DNA from: CAVTWD01 sp963738325
Lineage (GTDB): Bacteria; Actinomycetota; Acidimicrobiia; Acidimicrobiales; Ilumatobacteraceae
Assembly: GCA_963738325.1 (NCBI GenBank)
Contig: CAVTWD010000009.1
Coordinates: 1 to 64,000, forward strand
Direction of reading: 5' to 3'
Length of the DNA stretch: 64,000 nt
The translations under genes were made by a program, and so were the position numbers. The notes below the pieces were generated by a model, which made no database searches, was not told the DNA's origin, and worked only from the letters and a program-made list of their open reading frames with translations. Shown piece after piece: positions 36,040 to 44,378 of the stretch (its first letter is position 1; each line of letters begins with the position of its first letter).

Positions 36040-36220
36040 CAGTCGCCGACGACGCGGCGCCCTGGCCGCGCGCAAGGGCGCCGTTCGACGGCATCAAGCC
36101 GCAGTCGAAGCGGCCCCGCTCGTCACCGACGCGGGTGGCGGCGGGTGTGGAGGAAGAGATCGTGGACCTCCGCAAGAGCTCACCGAGCTCGGGGTCGACG
36201 CCGGCGCCAAAGACGACCCG
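36040..36220 (+). pseudogene. IS481-like transposase remnant, N-terminal piece
   Basis: Directly after the hydrolase, two frames contain SKRPRSSPTRVAAGVEEEIV DLRK and ELTELGVDAGA. That is the linker and second helix-turn-helix region of IS481 transposases, joined across a frameshift near 36180. Homology ends near 36220, before a block of short repeats. It is separate from the nearly full IS481 gene at 36390. Confidence 0.5.
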
Positions 36221-36244
36221 GACAACACGCACAGCCCGTCCGGG

Positions 36245-36341
36245 ATGTCACGCGACACCCGTCCGGGATGTCTCGCGACACACCAGGAGCCCCCGGCAGT
36301 GCCTGCGCTCAGGACATAGGAAACGGATGTCGCGCGACATG
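36245..36341. repeat. Three TGTCNCGCGACA palindromes next to IS481
   Basis: ATGTCACGCGACAC (36245-36258), ATGTCTCGCGACAC (36268-36281) and ATGTCGCGCGACAT (36328-36341) are near-identical palindromes. The first two are part of a 23-base tandem repeat beginning CCGTCCGGG. The third is followed by GGGAAACACC, which looks like the end of an IS481 element. They may be IS ends from successive insertions or protein-binding sites. Confidence 0.5.
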
Positions 36342-36389
36342 GGAAACACCATCCGCGGTCGAGACGCTGGCCGGTTTTGACGTTGGCGG

Positions 36390-37345
36390 GTGTCGAAAGC
36401 TCGTCTGGTCATCACTGCTGTTGTCGTGGAGGGCCGCACCCAGGCCGAGGTCGCTCGCGAGTACCAGGTCACGAAGGGGTGGGTGTCCAAGCTGGTGGCC
36501 GGCTACCGGGCCGAGGGTGACGCGGCGTTCCAGCCTCGTTCGCGGCGACCCAAGACGTCACCGACGGCGATTCCCAACAGGACCGTCGAGTTGATCGTCG
36601 AGCTGCGCCAGCGGCTCAGCCGTCAGGGGTTGGATGCCGGTTCCGACACGATCGCCTGGCATCTCGAGCACCACCACCAGATCCGGGTATCGAGAGCGAC
36701 CATCGACCGCACCCTGCGCCGTCAGGGCTTGGTTACCCCGGCGCCCCGGAAACGGCCCCGATCGTCGTATGTCCGCTTCGCCGCCGAGCAGCCCAACGAG
36801 TGTTGGCAGGCCGACTTCACCCACTACCGCCTGACCACCGGCGCCGACGTCAGATCCTGTCCTGGCTCGACGACCACGCCCGCCATGCCCTGTCGGTCAC
36901 CGCCCACCACCGCGTCAGCGGCCCCATCGTCGTCGACACGTTCCGCGCCGCTGCCGCCCACCACGGCTACCCAGCATCGACGCTGACCGACAACGGCATG
37001 GTGTTCACCACCCGCCTCGCCGGCGGCATCGGCGGCCGCAACGCATTCGAGACCCAACTGCGCCGCCTCGGCATCATCCAGAAGAACTCGAGACCCAACC
37101 ACCCCACCACCTGCGGGAAGATCGAGCGCTTCCAGCAAACTCTCAAAGCCTGGCTTCGCCGCCAACCCCAGCCGGCCACCATCAACGAGCTCCAACACCT
37201 CCTCGACGGCTTCGTCGACGTCTACAACCACCAGCGACCCCACCGCTCGCTCCCCGGCCGCTGCACCCCCGCCGTCGCCTACGCCGCCCGACACAAAGCC
37301 AGTCGTAGGCGACGACCACGACGTGGCGCAGCTGGCCCACCCCAC
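36390..37345 (+). pseudogene. IS481-family transposase, one frameshift
   Basis: The N-terminal HTH region reads RTQAEVAREYQVTKGWVSKL and the second HTH VSRATIDRTLRRQGLV. The first catalytic Asp is in CWQADFTHYRL. The frame shifts near 36855 and continues ILSWLDDHARHALSVTAHHR, the second Asp in TLTDNGMVFTTR and the Glu in CGKIERFQQTLKAWL. The C-terminus (TPAVAYAARHKAS) runs into low-complexity Arg-rich sequence, so the tail may be truncated. All DDE residues are present. The 5' IS end is probably the palindrome at 36328; I could not find the matching right end. Confidence 0.75.
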
Positions 37346-37499
37346 TTGTCACGGGCCCATTCTTGCCAACCCGGGCGACCGGAGTTGACAACAAGGCCGC
37401 GAGCTACCTCGCGAGGGCTGGCGGCCCTCGCGAGGGCGGCCGCGTCGACGAGCCGAGGCAGGGGTGTTCCGTCCCTGGCGATCCGCGAAACCTCGGTTC

Positions 37500-37767
37500 C
37501 GGCCGCACGCACCCCCTGGCTCGGCCTGTTGGCCGGCACCGCTCCAAGACGCTGAGAGTTGACGCGTCGAGTGCGGTTCGACGAACCGCGTCCGTCTTCG
37601 TTGACTTCTCTGTGGTCCCAGCGGTCACGGCGGCAACACAGCGGCCGACGACGAATTTGCCGGGTGTAGTCAACGTCGCCCCATGACGAGCCCACGGCGT
37701 TCGGCACGTCGCATCCGGCAATGGCCCCGAGGAGGAGCAACGTCCAAGCAACGGAGTCATCCGTCAT
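37500..37767 (-). pseudogene. Remnant of a tyrosine integrase catalytic domain
   Basis: Two leftward frames contain integrase-like pieces: SWGDVDYTRQ, then in another frame TTEKSTKTDAVRRTALDAST and LSVLERCR. This is the beta-sheet region with the catalytic Lys and the helix after it. The Arg, His-Arg and Tyr boxes are not found. The fragment lies between the IS481 copy and the integrase module, so the element may have carried or absorbed another integrase. Confidence 0.45.
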
Positions 37768-38244
37768 CGCTCGTCATCGCTTCCTTCACGAGAACACGAA
37801 TGGCTGCCGACGTCGGCGGGGCATTCCGGATGTTGCGAAAATCCGTTCACCCACTGGGTGCAAGTATGTGAAGGACTCCGCCTCCTGGTTCGGCGACGCC
37901 CGATCGCCATCGCAGGAGCGAGCACATGGTGCGCAAGGCACGACAGAGCCGGTGGCCGCGTCTCCCGGTGCAACGTTCTCGTCGATGATCGGTACGAGTC
38001 GCCCGGACCGCTCCCGCGGCTGCAGGGCCACTGTGATCCACACAATCACGGACGTTACGGAACTCGGTTCACCGGCCGGGTAATGCTCTATGAGGAGGAT
38101 TCGCCCCTTCAGCACGGCGGGGCCGAGTGAGTGGCGCGTCCGTGGCAGCGGGTTCGGAGCGAGGAACTTTGACCCCGAGAGCGCTCTGGCCGTCCGTTGG
38201 AGTAGTAGACGCCACTAACCGGGTGGCGGCCCCAGCACCAGGGA
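37768..38244. other. Region with no confident gene
   Basis: This 477-base stretch has a 109-codon leftward ORF from a GTG at 38115 (product LKGRILLIEHYPAGEPSSVT...). It has a weak start context and no family resemblance, and I do not call it a gene. The end next to 38245 must hold the promoter of the HTH gene, but I see no clear -35/-10 pair. Confidence 0.4.
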
Positions 38245-38484
38245 GTGCCCGTGATGATCAAGCGCGTTCCGCATCTCGACGACCTTCCGGACTTCCTCAC
38301 CATCCCCGAAACGGCCGGCGTTCTCCGTCTCGACCGCAACGCCGTCTACGAGCTCGCTCGCGAGTACCGCGCCACCGGCAGCGGGCTCCCCAACTTCCGC
38401 CTTGGGCGACGCATTCTCGTACCGAAGCACGCTCTGCTGATGTGGAGCACCAGCAACGGCCCTGGCACCAATGACGTCGTCTGA
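38245..38484 (+). CDS. Excisionase-like HTH protein of the tRNA-Arg element
   Basis: The 79-residue protein (GTG at 38245, or ATG at 38254) contains DFLTIPETAGVLRLDRNAVY, ELAREYRATG and FRLGRRILVPKHALLMW, the winged-helix pattern of excisionase/MerR-like DNA-binding proteins used by integrative elements. It reads toward the integrase, which is convergent, and overlaps the next gene (start at 38471). It probably acts as the recombination directionality factor or as a regulator of the integrase. Confidence 0.75.
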   Translation: MPVMIKRVPHLDDLPDFLTIPETAGVLRLDRNAVYELAREYRATGSGLPNFRLGRRILVPKHALLMWSTSNGPGTNDVV

Positions 38485-38808
38485 CGAACTCGACACCATC
38501 CTCGCCCTCACGCCCCGGCTGGGTCCTGTCGCCGTCGTCGTGCTCTTGGATCTGATCCGGCATGAGAAAACACCGCCACTGCCCCGTCAATCGGCCATCG
38601 CCTGGGCCTCGGGCGCGACCGAGTGAATCACGCCTTAGCCTGCCTGCGCAACGCCGGCCTCGTCTCCGTGACGCAAGAACGGATTGACGGGCGATTCGCG
38701 AACACCCGCTACACCACGCACCTGCCGACACCAGCATCCAGCCGGTCGAAGCGTCGAGCTGCCGCCGACGGCACGTTGCCGCTCTTCCCGGAGTCGGCTA
38801 CGCCGTGA
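38471..38808 (+). CDS. Winged-helix DNA-binding protein, possibly frameshifted
   Basis: The ATG at 38471 opens DELDTILALTPRLGPVAVVV and LLDLIRHEKTPPLPRQSAIA, ending at a stop in GTGA near 38626. A second frame from the overlapping GTG at 38623 gives NHALACLRNAGLVSVTQERI, DGRFANTRYTTHLP and ends at 38808. The helix-turn-helix spans the boundary (SAIAWASGAT..RVNHALACL), so I favour one gene of about 112 residues with a one-base indel. Two coupled ORFs are the alternative. It starts inside the excisionase-like gene and its stop overlaps the next start. Confidence 0.55.
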
Positions 38809-39227
38809 CCGGCCAAGCCGAGAGCGGGCCGACCGGTGGCGGCGAACCCGGAAAGCGGCGCGGCCGGCCCCGGAAATGGGCCAGCGACGCCGAACGCCAG
38901 GCCGCCTACCGAGTCCGTCGCGCCCTCGAACTCGCCGACATCGACCGTCTCCGACGCGAACTTCGCGACACTCGGGCGGCCCTCGCCGCTGTCACCAAGG
39001 AACGGGATCGACTCCGCCGCCAGGTCGACCACCCTCCCGAGCCCAGCGACGGCTGGGAAGTCACGTATCTCCGTAACGAACTCGCGGCGCTCCAGGCCAA
39101 GTTTCGTTCACTCAACGCGGACTATCTCCGTCTGCTCACCGAGCCACTTCGATTGGTGTCCCTCACGCTCCCGAGGTCAACAAGGCTGCAGCCGTGGCCG
39201 CCGCCTCGGCCTGCTGGCCGGGCATGA
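38805..39227 (+). CDS. AT-hook/coiled-coil protein of the integrase module
   Basis: From a GTG overlapping the previous stop, the 140-residue product begins with a Gly-rich segment and KRRGRPRKWASDAERQAAY, an AT-hook-like basic motif. A long charged coiled coil follows (DIDRLRRELRDTRAALAAVT, KERDRLRRQVDHP). The family is unknown to me; small proteins of this build accompany integrases or replication modules in actinobacterial elements. The last 22 codons overlap the end of the convergent integrase, so the true end of the conserved part may lie near 39160. Confidence 0.6.
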   Translation: MTGQAESGPTGGGEPGKRRGRPRKWASDAERQAAYRVRRALELADIDRLRRELRDTRAALAAVTKERDRLRRQVDHPPEPSDGWEVTYLRNELAALQAKFRSLNADYLRLLTEPLRLVSLTLPRSTRLQPWPPPRPAGRA

Positions 39228-40326
39228 CGTGGCCGTAGCTGTCCAGCGTGAAGCTAACCGAAGCGTGCCCGAGTCGCTCGCTGACGACCTTGATGTTGAT
39301 CCCGGCCATCAAGAGATGCGACGCATGGGTATGGCGCAGGTCGTGCAGCCGAATCACGGGAACCCCCGCGCCAGCCACCAACCGGCGGAATGCCTGTCCT
39401 ACCGAGTTCGGCTGCAACGGATCACCGATCTCGTTCGTGAATACCCGATCGCTGGCTCGCGCCGTCACGCCGAAGCGCAAGTAGCCCTCGCGCTGCGTGA
39501 CCCGATGACGCTCGAGCAACGTCGCCGTCTCGGGGTCGAGATCGAGCACCCGACGGCTCCGACGCGACTTGGGTGTCGCCAGCGTCTCGACGCCGTCGAC
39601 GACGGTGGCGGCGTGATTGACGACGAGGCGCCGGCGGCCAAGATCGACGTCGGCCCACCGCAAACCGATCACCTCACTCCGACGCATCCCGGTGAGCGCC
39701 ATCAGCCGAAACAAGGCTTCGTTCCGGTTGCCCGCGATCGATTCGAGGAACTGGCGCAGCTCGGCCGGTGTCCACACCGTCATGTCGGCTGCCTTCGACC
39801 GGGCCGCGGTCAGCGAAGGGGCGTTGGCCAACCCCGCGACGTTGCGCAGGACGAGGCCTTTGCGCTCGGCATCGTGGAGCAGCTTGTGCAGTGCCGCGTG
39901 GACGTGATGCACCGTGGTGAGCGCGAGTCCGGTTCCGTTCCGTCGACCGGATCGCGCCAGACGGGCATACAGACTGTCGAGATCGGCGGCGCTGAGGGCC
40001 TGGAGCGGGACACGGCCCAGGCTCGGCAGCACGTAGGCCTGCAGCGTGCGTCGGTACCCGAACAGCGTCGTGGCTTTGACTCCTTGATTCTCAAGCCCAT
40101 CGAGCCACGGATCGACGAACTCCGCCAACGTGATGCGGTTCGGCGAAACGAACACACCGAGCTGGTAGGCGCTCAGCAACTTCGCCAGCGCCGCCTGCGC
40201 CTCCGCCTTGGTGCGGAACGCTCGCTTTGTCTGACGGCGGCGCCCGGCCTCCTGCCAGCTGGCGTGAGCCACCCACGACACGGTCCCCGACGACGTCTTT
40301 CGCCGGTAGATCGTGCCGCTCGCCAT
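39163..40326 (-). CDS. int: Tyrosine integrase of the tRNA-Arg element
   Basis: The intact integrase (387 residues from the ATG at 40326; a start at 40341 adds 5) has an AP2-like arm-binding domain (GTVSWVAHASWQEAGRRRQT, FRTKAEAQAALAKLL), a core-binding domain and complete catalytic residues: Arg in LTGMRRSEVIGLRW, Lys in TPKSRRSRR, His-x-x-Arg in LHDLRHTHASHLL, His in LGHASVSFTL and Tyr in DSYGHVMPG. It would join the element's att site with tRNA-Arg(CCT), whose gene lies 85 bases upstream. The similarity in layout to the broken integrase at 26.4 kb suggests both used the same tRNA. Confidence 0.9.
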   Translation of the reverse strand: MASGTIYRRKTSSGTVSWVAHASWQEAGRRRQTKRAFRTKAEAQAALAKLLSAYQLGVFVSPNRITLAEFVDPWLDGLENQGVKATTLFGYRRTLQAYVLPSLGRVPLQALSAADLDSLYARLARSGRRNGTGLALTTVHHVHAALHKLLHDAERKGLVLRNVAGLANAPSLTAARSKAADMTVWTPAELRQFLESIAGNRNEALFRLMALTGMRRSEVIGLRWADVDLGRRRLVVNHAATVVDGVETLATPKSRRSRRVLDLDPETATLLERHRVTQREGYLRFGVTARASDRVFTNEIGDPLQPNSVGQAFRRLVAGAGVPVIRLHDLRHTHASHLLMAGINIKVVSERLGHASVSFTLDSYGHVMPGQQAEAAATAAALLTSGA

Positions 40327-40407
40327 GCCAGACGTTACCACGGCGTTACCCCAGCCCTTCTCTAGGCGACGCCTAACCGACCCGCAACGCCTTGACCTGC
40401 GTAAATG

Positions 40408-40483
40408 TGGCGCCCTCGGCAGGATTCGAACCTGCGACGCACGGTTTAGGAAACCGACGCTCTATCCCCTGAGCTACGAGGGC
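40408..40483 (-). tRNA. tRNA-Arg, anticodon CCT
   Basis: Read leftward from 40483 the sequence folds as a full cloverleaf: acceptor GCCCTCG pairs with CGAGGGC, the D-arm has AGCTCAGGGGATAGAGC, the anticodon loop is TTCCTAA, the T-loop is GGTTCGAATCC, the discriminator is G, and CCA is encoded at 40408-40410. The 3' half is the attachment core duplicated at 28334. Confidence 0.95.
40417..40452. repeat. attachment core in tRNA-Arg (second copy of the 36-bp direct repeat)
   Basis: Identical in all 36 positions and in the same orientation to 28334-28369. It covers the tRNA from the anticodon 3' side to the edge of the acceptor stem. Because this copy lies in the complete tRNA, integration here keeps the tRNA functional. 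Confidence 0.9.
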
Positions 40484-40659
40484 ATGCCCGCGGTCCGCTG
40501 CGCCCCATCGATGGTACTGACCGCCGATCCAGGGCGGGCCATGGCGCCACGGGTGCGAGGTCATCCGAGCCCTTGAGGCTGGCGGCCTCCACACCCCCTC
40601 CGGCGAGAGCTCTCCCCGTACCTGTTGCACGCCGACCCCAACCGACGATAGGCGCGGCG

Positions 40660-42873
40660 TCAGCTCGGCCGCGAGCCGACCAGGCCGCCGGCGATCACCG
40701 AGCCAGATGGGTGCGAGACCCCGTTCAGATCGTCGACGACGTTGAACAAGTCGCCCTGGTTGTAGAAGTCGACCGCGAGGATGTTCACGAGATGCCCGCG
40801 CACCTTCGCACAGTCGCGTGCTCGCGCTTCGAGCACACCGACGGAGTTCACTTTCGCAGCGGCTTCTGGATCGGGCGCGCCATTGGTGAGCCAGTGGTTG
40901 AGGAGCAGCAATGGGCTGGACGCGGAACCGCGGTCGGGCGCACACGAGAAGTCGGCCGCCGTCGCGAATTCGTGTGACGTTTCCTGCATCAAGCCGCCGT
41001 ACGCCGGCAGATACCAGGGCGTCGCACCACCTTCGTTCTCGGCGGTCACGAGCACGTTGTGGTGCGAGCGGATCATCTCGCGCAGCGTCGGCAACGGCGG
41101 ACCCGAATGCCACGCCAGCGCACGGCTGGCCAACCCGCTCTCGTTGAGGACGCGCAGCGCGTCCGGGACATCGACATGATCCTCGATGTCGAAGATGATC
41201 ACCTCGTTCGGGTTCTCCTGGAGGAACGCGGTGATCACACGAAGGGTGTCGAGCGCCGGTGAGGCCCCGAGCTCGCACCAGTTGTGGCACAACCAGACCT
41301 CGGGCGACCCCTCTGGCGTCCCCCCGGCGATCGAGAGAGCGCGATCGACGGCGGCCTTCTGGTCGGGCGTGAGATCGGCCGCGGCCAGTTGGCGCTCCGA
41401 CTCGTTACGGAAGTCGGTGCGCACGATGTCTTCGATGCGCGTGCCGTAGTGGAAGTCGATGAGGAAGGCTCGAACGCCACGCGCCAGCTGGGCGCCGATC
41501 CCGCCCATCTGATGTGCGATCAGCCAGCCTGGCTCGTCGCTGGCAGACATGGAGTTGTGGGTGCCCGCGAACACCACCTGATCGACCCGCCGATCGCAGA
41601 GCTCGAGGAAGCCATTGCATCCGGTGGTGTTCAGGCTCGCGTGCCGGGCTTGAGGTGCTCGCACGGCGCGAGCGAAGGCCAAACCACCGAAAAGCAACAG
41701 GAGAGCGCCGACCGAGACGAGAGCGCCGGTCGAGACGACAACCCGTCTCGCCGCCCGCTGGACGTCGGGTGATCGACCCGCGGCCCACTGGCGAGATCCG
41801 AGGAGGTCGAGCAACCCGGTCGCACCGGTGACGAAGGCGAAGAACGCGAGGAGGCGCATCGCCACCGCGGCGCTGGCCGCCGGCCACACGAAGACGACAA
41901 CCGCACCGGCAATGAGCACGAGGGACGCGATCCCCCGCCACACCGCGTTCTCCAGGTGGCGGCTCAGCCAGTTGCGAACCTCTCCGGCCTGGTCCCAGAT
42001 GCTGCGACCGCCTGCTGTCGCGGCGGCGAGGGCGAGCGCCGCCCCGCCGGTCACGGCGATCTTCGCCTCGATGCTCAGGAGGTTGGTGAAGCTCCAGAAG
42101 ACCGCCCGCAGCGCGGCACGCTGCTGGTCGTCGTGCCCGAAGTCGGCGACGATCGGCGCGGCCACGGCCTGGACGGCCAAGCCCAGCAATCCCGCCGCGA
42201 CGAGACCGCACCCGACGACTTCGACGGCTCGACGCCGATCGCGCGAGCGCACGACGGCCAGCACGAAGCACGCCATAGCCATGGCCGCGAGGGGCAGCGC
42301 CGCCCACCCCGCGATGTCCGACGCTCTGAGCAGCAAGTCGACTTGCCAGCTTTGCGACAGGCCGACGGCGATGTTCAAGGCGGAGTCCGGGATGATGGAG
42401 GCGAGGGCGGGGTTCACCACCTTCAGCGAGTCCTTCACGAGGGGAGCGGCGTCGTTGACCTCGACGAGGAGCCGGGCGCGGTGTCCCTGCACCACCGCGG
42501 CGTGCACTTCGCGCACCCCGGCGTGGAACAGTCCTTGGAAAGCATTGGTCGCCACCACCTCGGCTACGACCTCCTGGAGCACCGGGCGGGCCGTGACCGC
42601 CACCCGTGCCGTCGTCGACTGCTGTTCGAGCGAGACCACGATCTGCTGCGCGATCGTCTGGCGGACGGCGTCGTCCTGCAACATGTCAGTGGCGACGTCG
42701 GCGAAGCCCTGCGAGTCCGCGAACGTCCGCCACATCCACAGCGAGATGGACGCGAAAGCGGTGAAGAGGCTTCCGAGGAACACCAGGAAGACGGTCGAGC
42801 CGCCGAGGATGCCGATGAAGCCCGAACGCGGACGTCCGGCCGCGAGCGGGCCTGACTGTCCTGCTGCGACCAT
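40660..42873 (-). CDS. Multi-pass membrane protein fused to a PI-PLC-like phosphodiesterase domain
   Basis: The 737-residue protein has a membrane segment near 18-45, a soluble stretch (50-180), then several hydrophobic helices (about 187-245, 272-288, 315-355, 380-402). From about 415 comes a PI-PLC X-like TIM-barrel: His439 in FAGTHNSMSASD, LIDFHYG, and a second His530 in VWLCHNWCEL, followed by IIFDIEDHVD. Such domains cleave phosphodiester head groups by acid-base catalysis with two His. The C-terminal part should face the cell exterior if membrane helices are counted as drawn. The lipid substrate is unknown. The gene is intact and faces away from the tRNA. Confidence 0.75.
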   Translation of the reverse strand: MVAAGQSGPLAAGRPRSGFIGILGGSTVFLVFLGSLFTAFASISLWMWRTFADSQGFADVATDMLQDDAVRQTIAQQIVVSLEQQSTTARVAVTARPVLQEVVAEVVATNAFQGLFHAGVREVHAAVVQGHRARLLVEVNDAAPLVKDSLKVVNPALASIIPDSALNIAVGLSQSWQVDLLLRASDIAGWAALPLAAMAMACFVLAVVRSRDRRRAVEVVGCGLVAAGLLGLAVQAVAAPIVADFGHDDQQRAALRAVFWSFTNLLSIEAKIAVTGGAALALAAATAGGRSIWDQAGEVRNWLSRHLENAVWRGIASLVLIAGAVVVFVWPAASAAVAMRLLAFFAFVTGATGLLDLLGSRQWAAGRSPDVQRAARRVVVSTGALVSVGALLLLFGGLAFARAVRAPQARHASLNTTGCNGFLELCDRRVDQVVFAGTHNSMSASDEPGWLIAHQMGGIGAQLARGVRAFLIDFHYGTRIEDIVRTDFRNESERQLAAADLTPDQKAAVDRALSIAGGTPEGSPEVWLCHNWCELGASPALDTLRVITAFLQENPNEVIIFDIEDHVDVPDALRVLNESGLASRALAWHSGPPLPTLREMIRSHHNVLVTAENEGGATPWYLPAYGGLMQETSHEFATAADFSCAPDRGSASSPLLLLNHWLTNGAPDPEAAAKVNSVGVLEARARDCAKVRGHLVNILAVDFYNQGDLFNVVDDLNGVSHPSGSVIAGGLVGSRPS

Positions 42874-42943
42874 GGCGCCCCCGTCGGCAGTGGGCCCCTA
42901 TGCAACCACGTAGCGCGGCAGGATGGCCAGCGGCGCGCCCGCG

Positions 42944-43356
42944 TCAGGCGAGCAGGACGGCCTGCGACTGCATTGTCACCGACATCGCCCTGCCATCGGC
43001 ATTCGAAAGCGTCGTCTGGACCACGATGACCCGCCGCCCGGCTTGGAGGATGCGACCTTCCGCCGTGACCGCGCCAGAGGTGACCGGGCGTAGGAAGTCG
43101 TACTCGACTGGATCGTCGCCGTACCGGGCCCCGCCGGCAGATGCTGGAAGGCCGCAGTCCCGCCCACGACGTCGGCCAGCGACATGAGGAGCCCGCCGTG
43201 GAGCAGACCGTTGCTCGTGCAACGCTCCGGCTGCCATTGCGCACTCGCCGTCACCGCCTCGGCACTCACCATGACGGACTCGATACCGACGAGGCGACTG
43301 TCGGGCATGAGGTCGTGGACGAGGGCGGTCCGGTCGGAGGCCGTGGCGTCGGGCAT
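42944..43356 (-). pseudogene. PaaI-type hotdog thioesterase, one frameshift
   Basis: From the ATG at 43356 the product reads PDATASDRTALVHDLMPDSR and the hotdog helix signature SNGLLHGGLLMSLADVVGGT. The frame shifts near 43130 at a GGGGCCCGG run, then continues YDFLRPVTSGAVTAEGRILQ and VIVVQTTLSNADGRAMSV to the stop. The joined protein of about 137 residues is complete, so an assembly indel is likely and the gene probably works. PaaI-type enzymes hydrolyse acyl-CoA thioesters. It is divergent from the membrane protein at 43583. Confidence 0.75.
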
Positions 43357-43582
43357 GCGTCCCAGCATGGCGCAACCCGGACCCAGACGCGGGACGTCCG
43401 ACCTGCTCGTCGCCCGCGACGCCACGCGACGCGGCGCGAGCTCGCCCGCGACCGAAATTGAGGGACCCCGGGCGTCGTCGCCCGTGACCTTGGTCCCTGA
43501 CGAGCGACCATGACCTTTTCGGACACTGGGAGCCACATCCCCGGCCGATCAGGTTCGGGGCAGGGAACCAAGGAGCCACACC

Positions 43583-44236
43583 ATGAAACGCCGGACCCTC
43601 GACATCATCTTCAGTGTTGGAGGCACGTTCATGGCCGCACTGCTGCTCGTGCTCGGCCTCGTGCTCGCCAACCAGGCGAACTTCGCGAAGAACTACGTGC
43701 ACGACCAGCTGACGGCGCAGCGCATCACGTTCACCCCGGTCGCCGGGCTGAACGACCAGGAGAAGCAGGCGAGCTGCTTGGTCGCCAACGCCGGGCAGTC
43801 GCTGGCCACCGGCAGCCAGGCCGAGTGCTACGCCAACAAGTACATCGCCCTGCACCTGAGCGAGGTGAACGGCGGCCAGACCTACGCCCAGACGAGCACC
43901 GCCGCCCGCGCCGCCCGCGCCAAGGCGGATGCTGCGCTGAAGGCCACTCCCAACGATCCCGCCGCCAAGCAGCTCGACACCGACGCGACTGCGCTCCAGG
44001 CCAAGGTCCAGACGCTCTTCCAGGGCGAGACCCTGCGTGGCCTGCTGCTGACCTCCTACGGCTTCTCGATCTTCGGTGACCGGGCCTCCCAGGCGGCCTG
44101 GGTGTGCTTCGGGCTCGCCCTCGTGCTGGCGCTGGCTTCGATCGCCGGGTTCGTCCATGCCTTCCGGACGTCGAAGGACGAGGCGTTCGCCCCCGCCGAG
44201 ACCGTCGAGCATTCCCCGCAGCCTGTCGGGGTCTGA
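43583..44236 (+). CDS. Two-helix membrane protein of unknown function
   Basis: The 217-residue protein starts at an ATG preceded by AAGGAG. It has an N-terminal membrane helix (FMAALLLVLGLVLANQ), a soluble extracytoplasmic region with two Cys (ASCLVANAG, AECYANKY) that could pair, an Ala-rich helical stretch, and a second helix (AAWVCFGLALVLALASIAGF). The topology suggests that most of the protein lies outside the membrane. I do not recognise a functional family. A clear terminator hairpin follows at 44260. Confidence 0.75.
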   Translation: MKRRTLDIIFSVGGTFMAALLLVLGLVLANQANFAKNYVHDQLTAQRITFTPVAGLNDQEKQASCLVANAGQSLATGSQAECYANKYIALHLSEVNGGQTYAQTSTAARAARAKADAALKATPNDPAAKQLDTDATALQAKVQTLFQGETLRGLLLTSYGFSIFGDRASQAAWVCFGLALVLALASIAGFVHAFRTSKDEAFAPAETVEHSPQPVGV

Positions 44237-44259
44237 TCCCACCGGGCGCCCTTCCAAGG

Positions 44260-44287
44260 AGAGCGGGCCGCGTCGTCGGCCCGCTCT
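44260..44287 (+). terminator. Rho-independent-type terminator
   Basis: AGAGCGGGCCG (44260-44270) and its exact complement CGGCCCGCTCT (44277-44287) form an 11-bp GC-rich stem with a 6-base loop, followed by TCT. It lies 24 bases after the stop of the membrane protein gene and ends that unit before the adhesin gene. Confidence 0.75.
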
Positions 44288-44378
44288 TCTCCGCGCCCAG
44301 GCCGGCGCGCGGCGAGCCGGTCAATCGATGGGACCGATCCGCGCCGCCTGGTCACGAGGCGTGGCAGACTGCGCGCCG

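Larger units (their letters stand above)
28334..40452. mobile_element. Integrated element at tRNA-Arg(CCT), about 12.1 kb
   Basis: The segment is bounded by the 36-bp direct repeats 28334-28369 and 40417-40452. Its tyrosine integrase (39163-40326) sits 85 bases from the intact tRNA, the classical layout. Beside the integrase is a DNA-binding module (HTH, winged-helix, AT-hook/coiled-coil proteins). The rest is cargo: a LuxR regulator, phosphoesterase, alpha/beta hydrolase and IS481 copies. No relaxase or conjugation gene is visible, so it is an integrative rather than self-transmissible element. Confidence 0.75.

Noticed and set aside
37786..38115. A 109-codon leftward ORF
   Set aside because: Weak start context and no recognisable fold; left as unassigned sequence.
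42944..44257. Leftward frame of 437 codons covering the membrane protein
   Set aside because: Only its end is real (hotdog thioesterase); the rest is antisense to 43583-44236.
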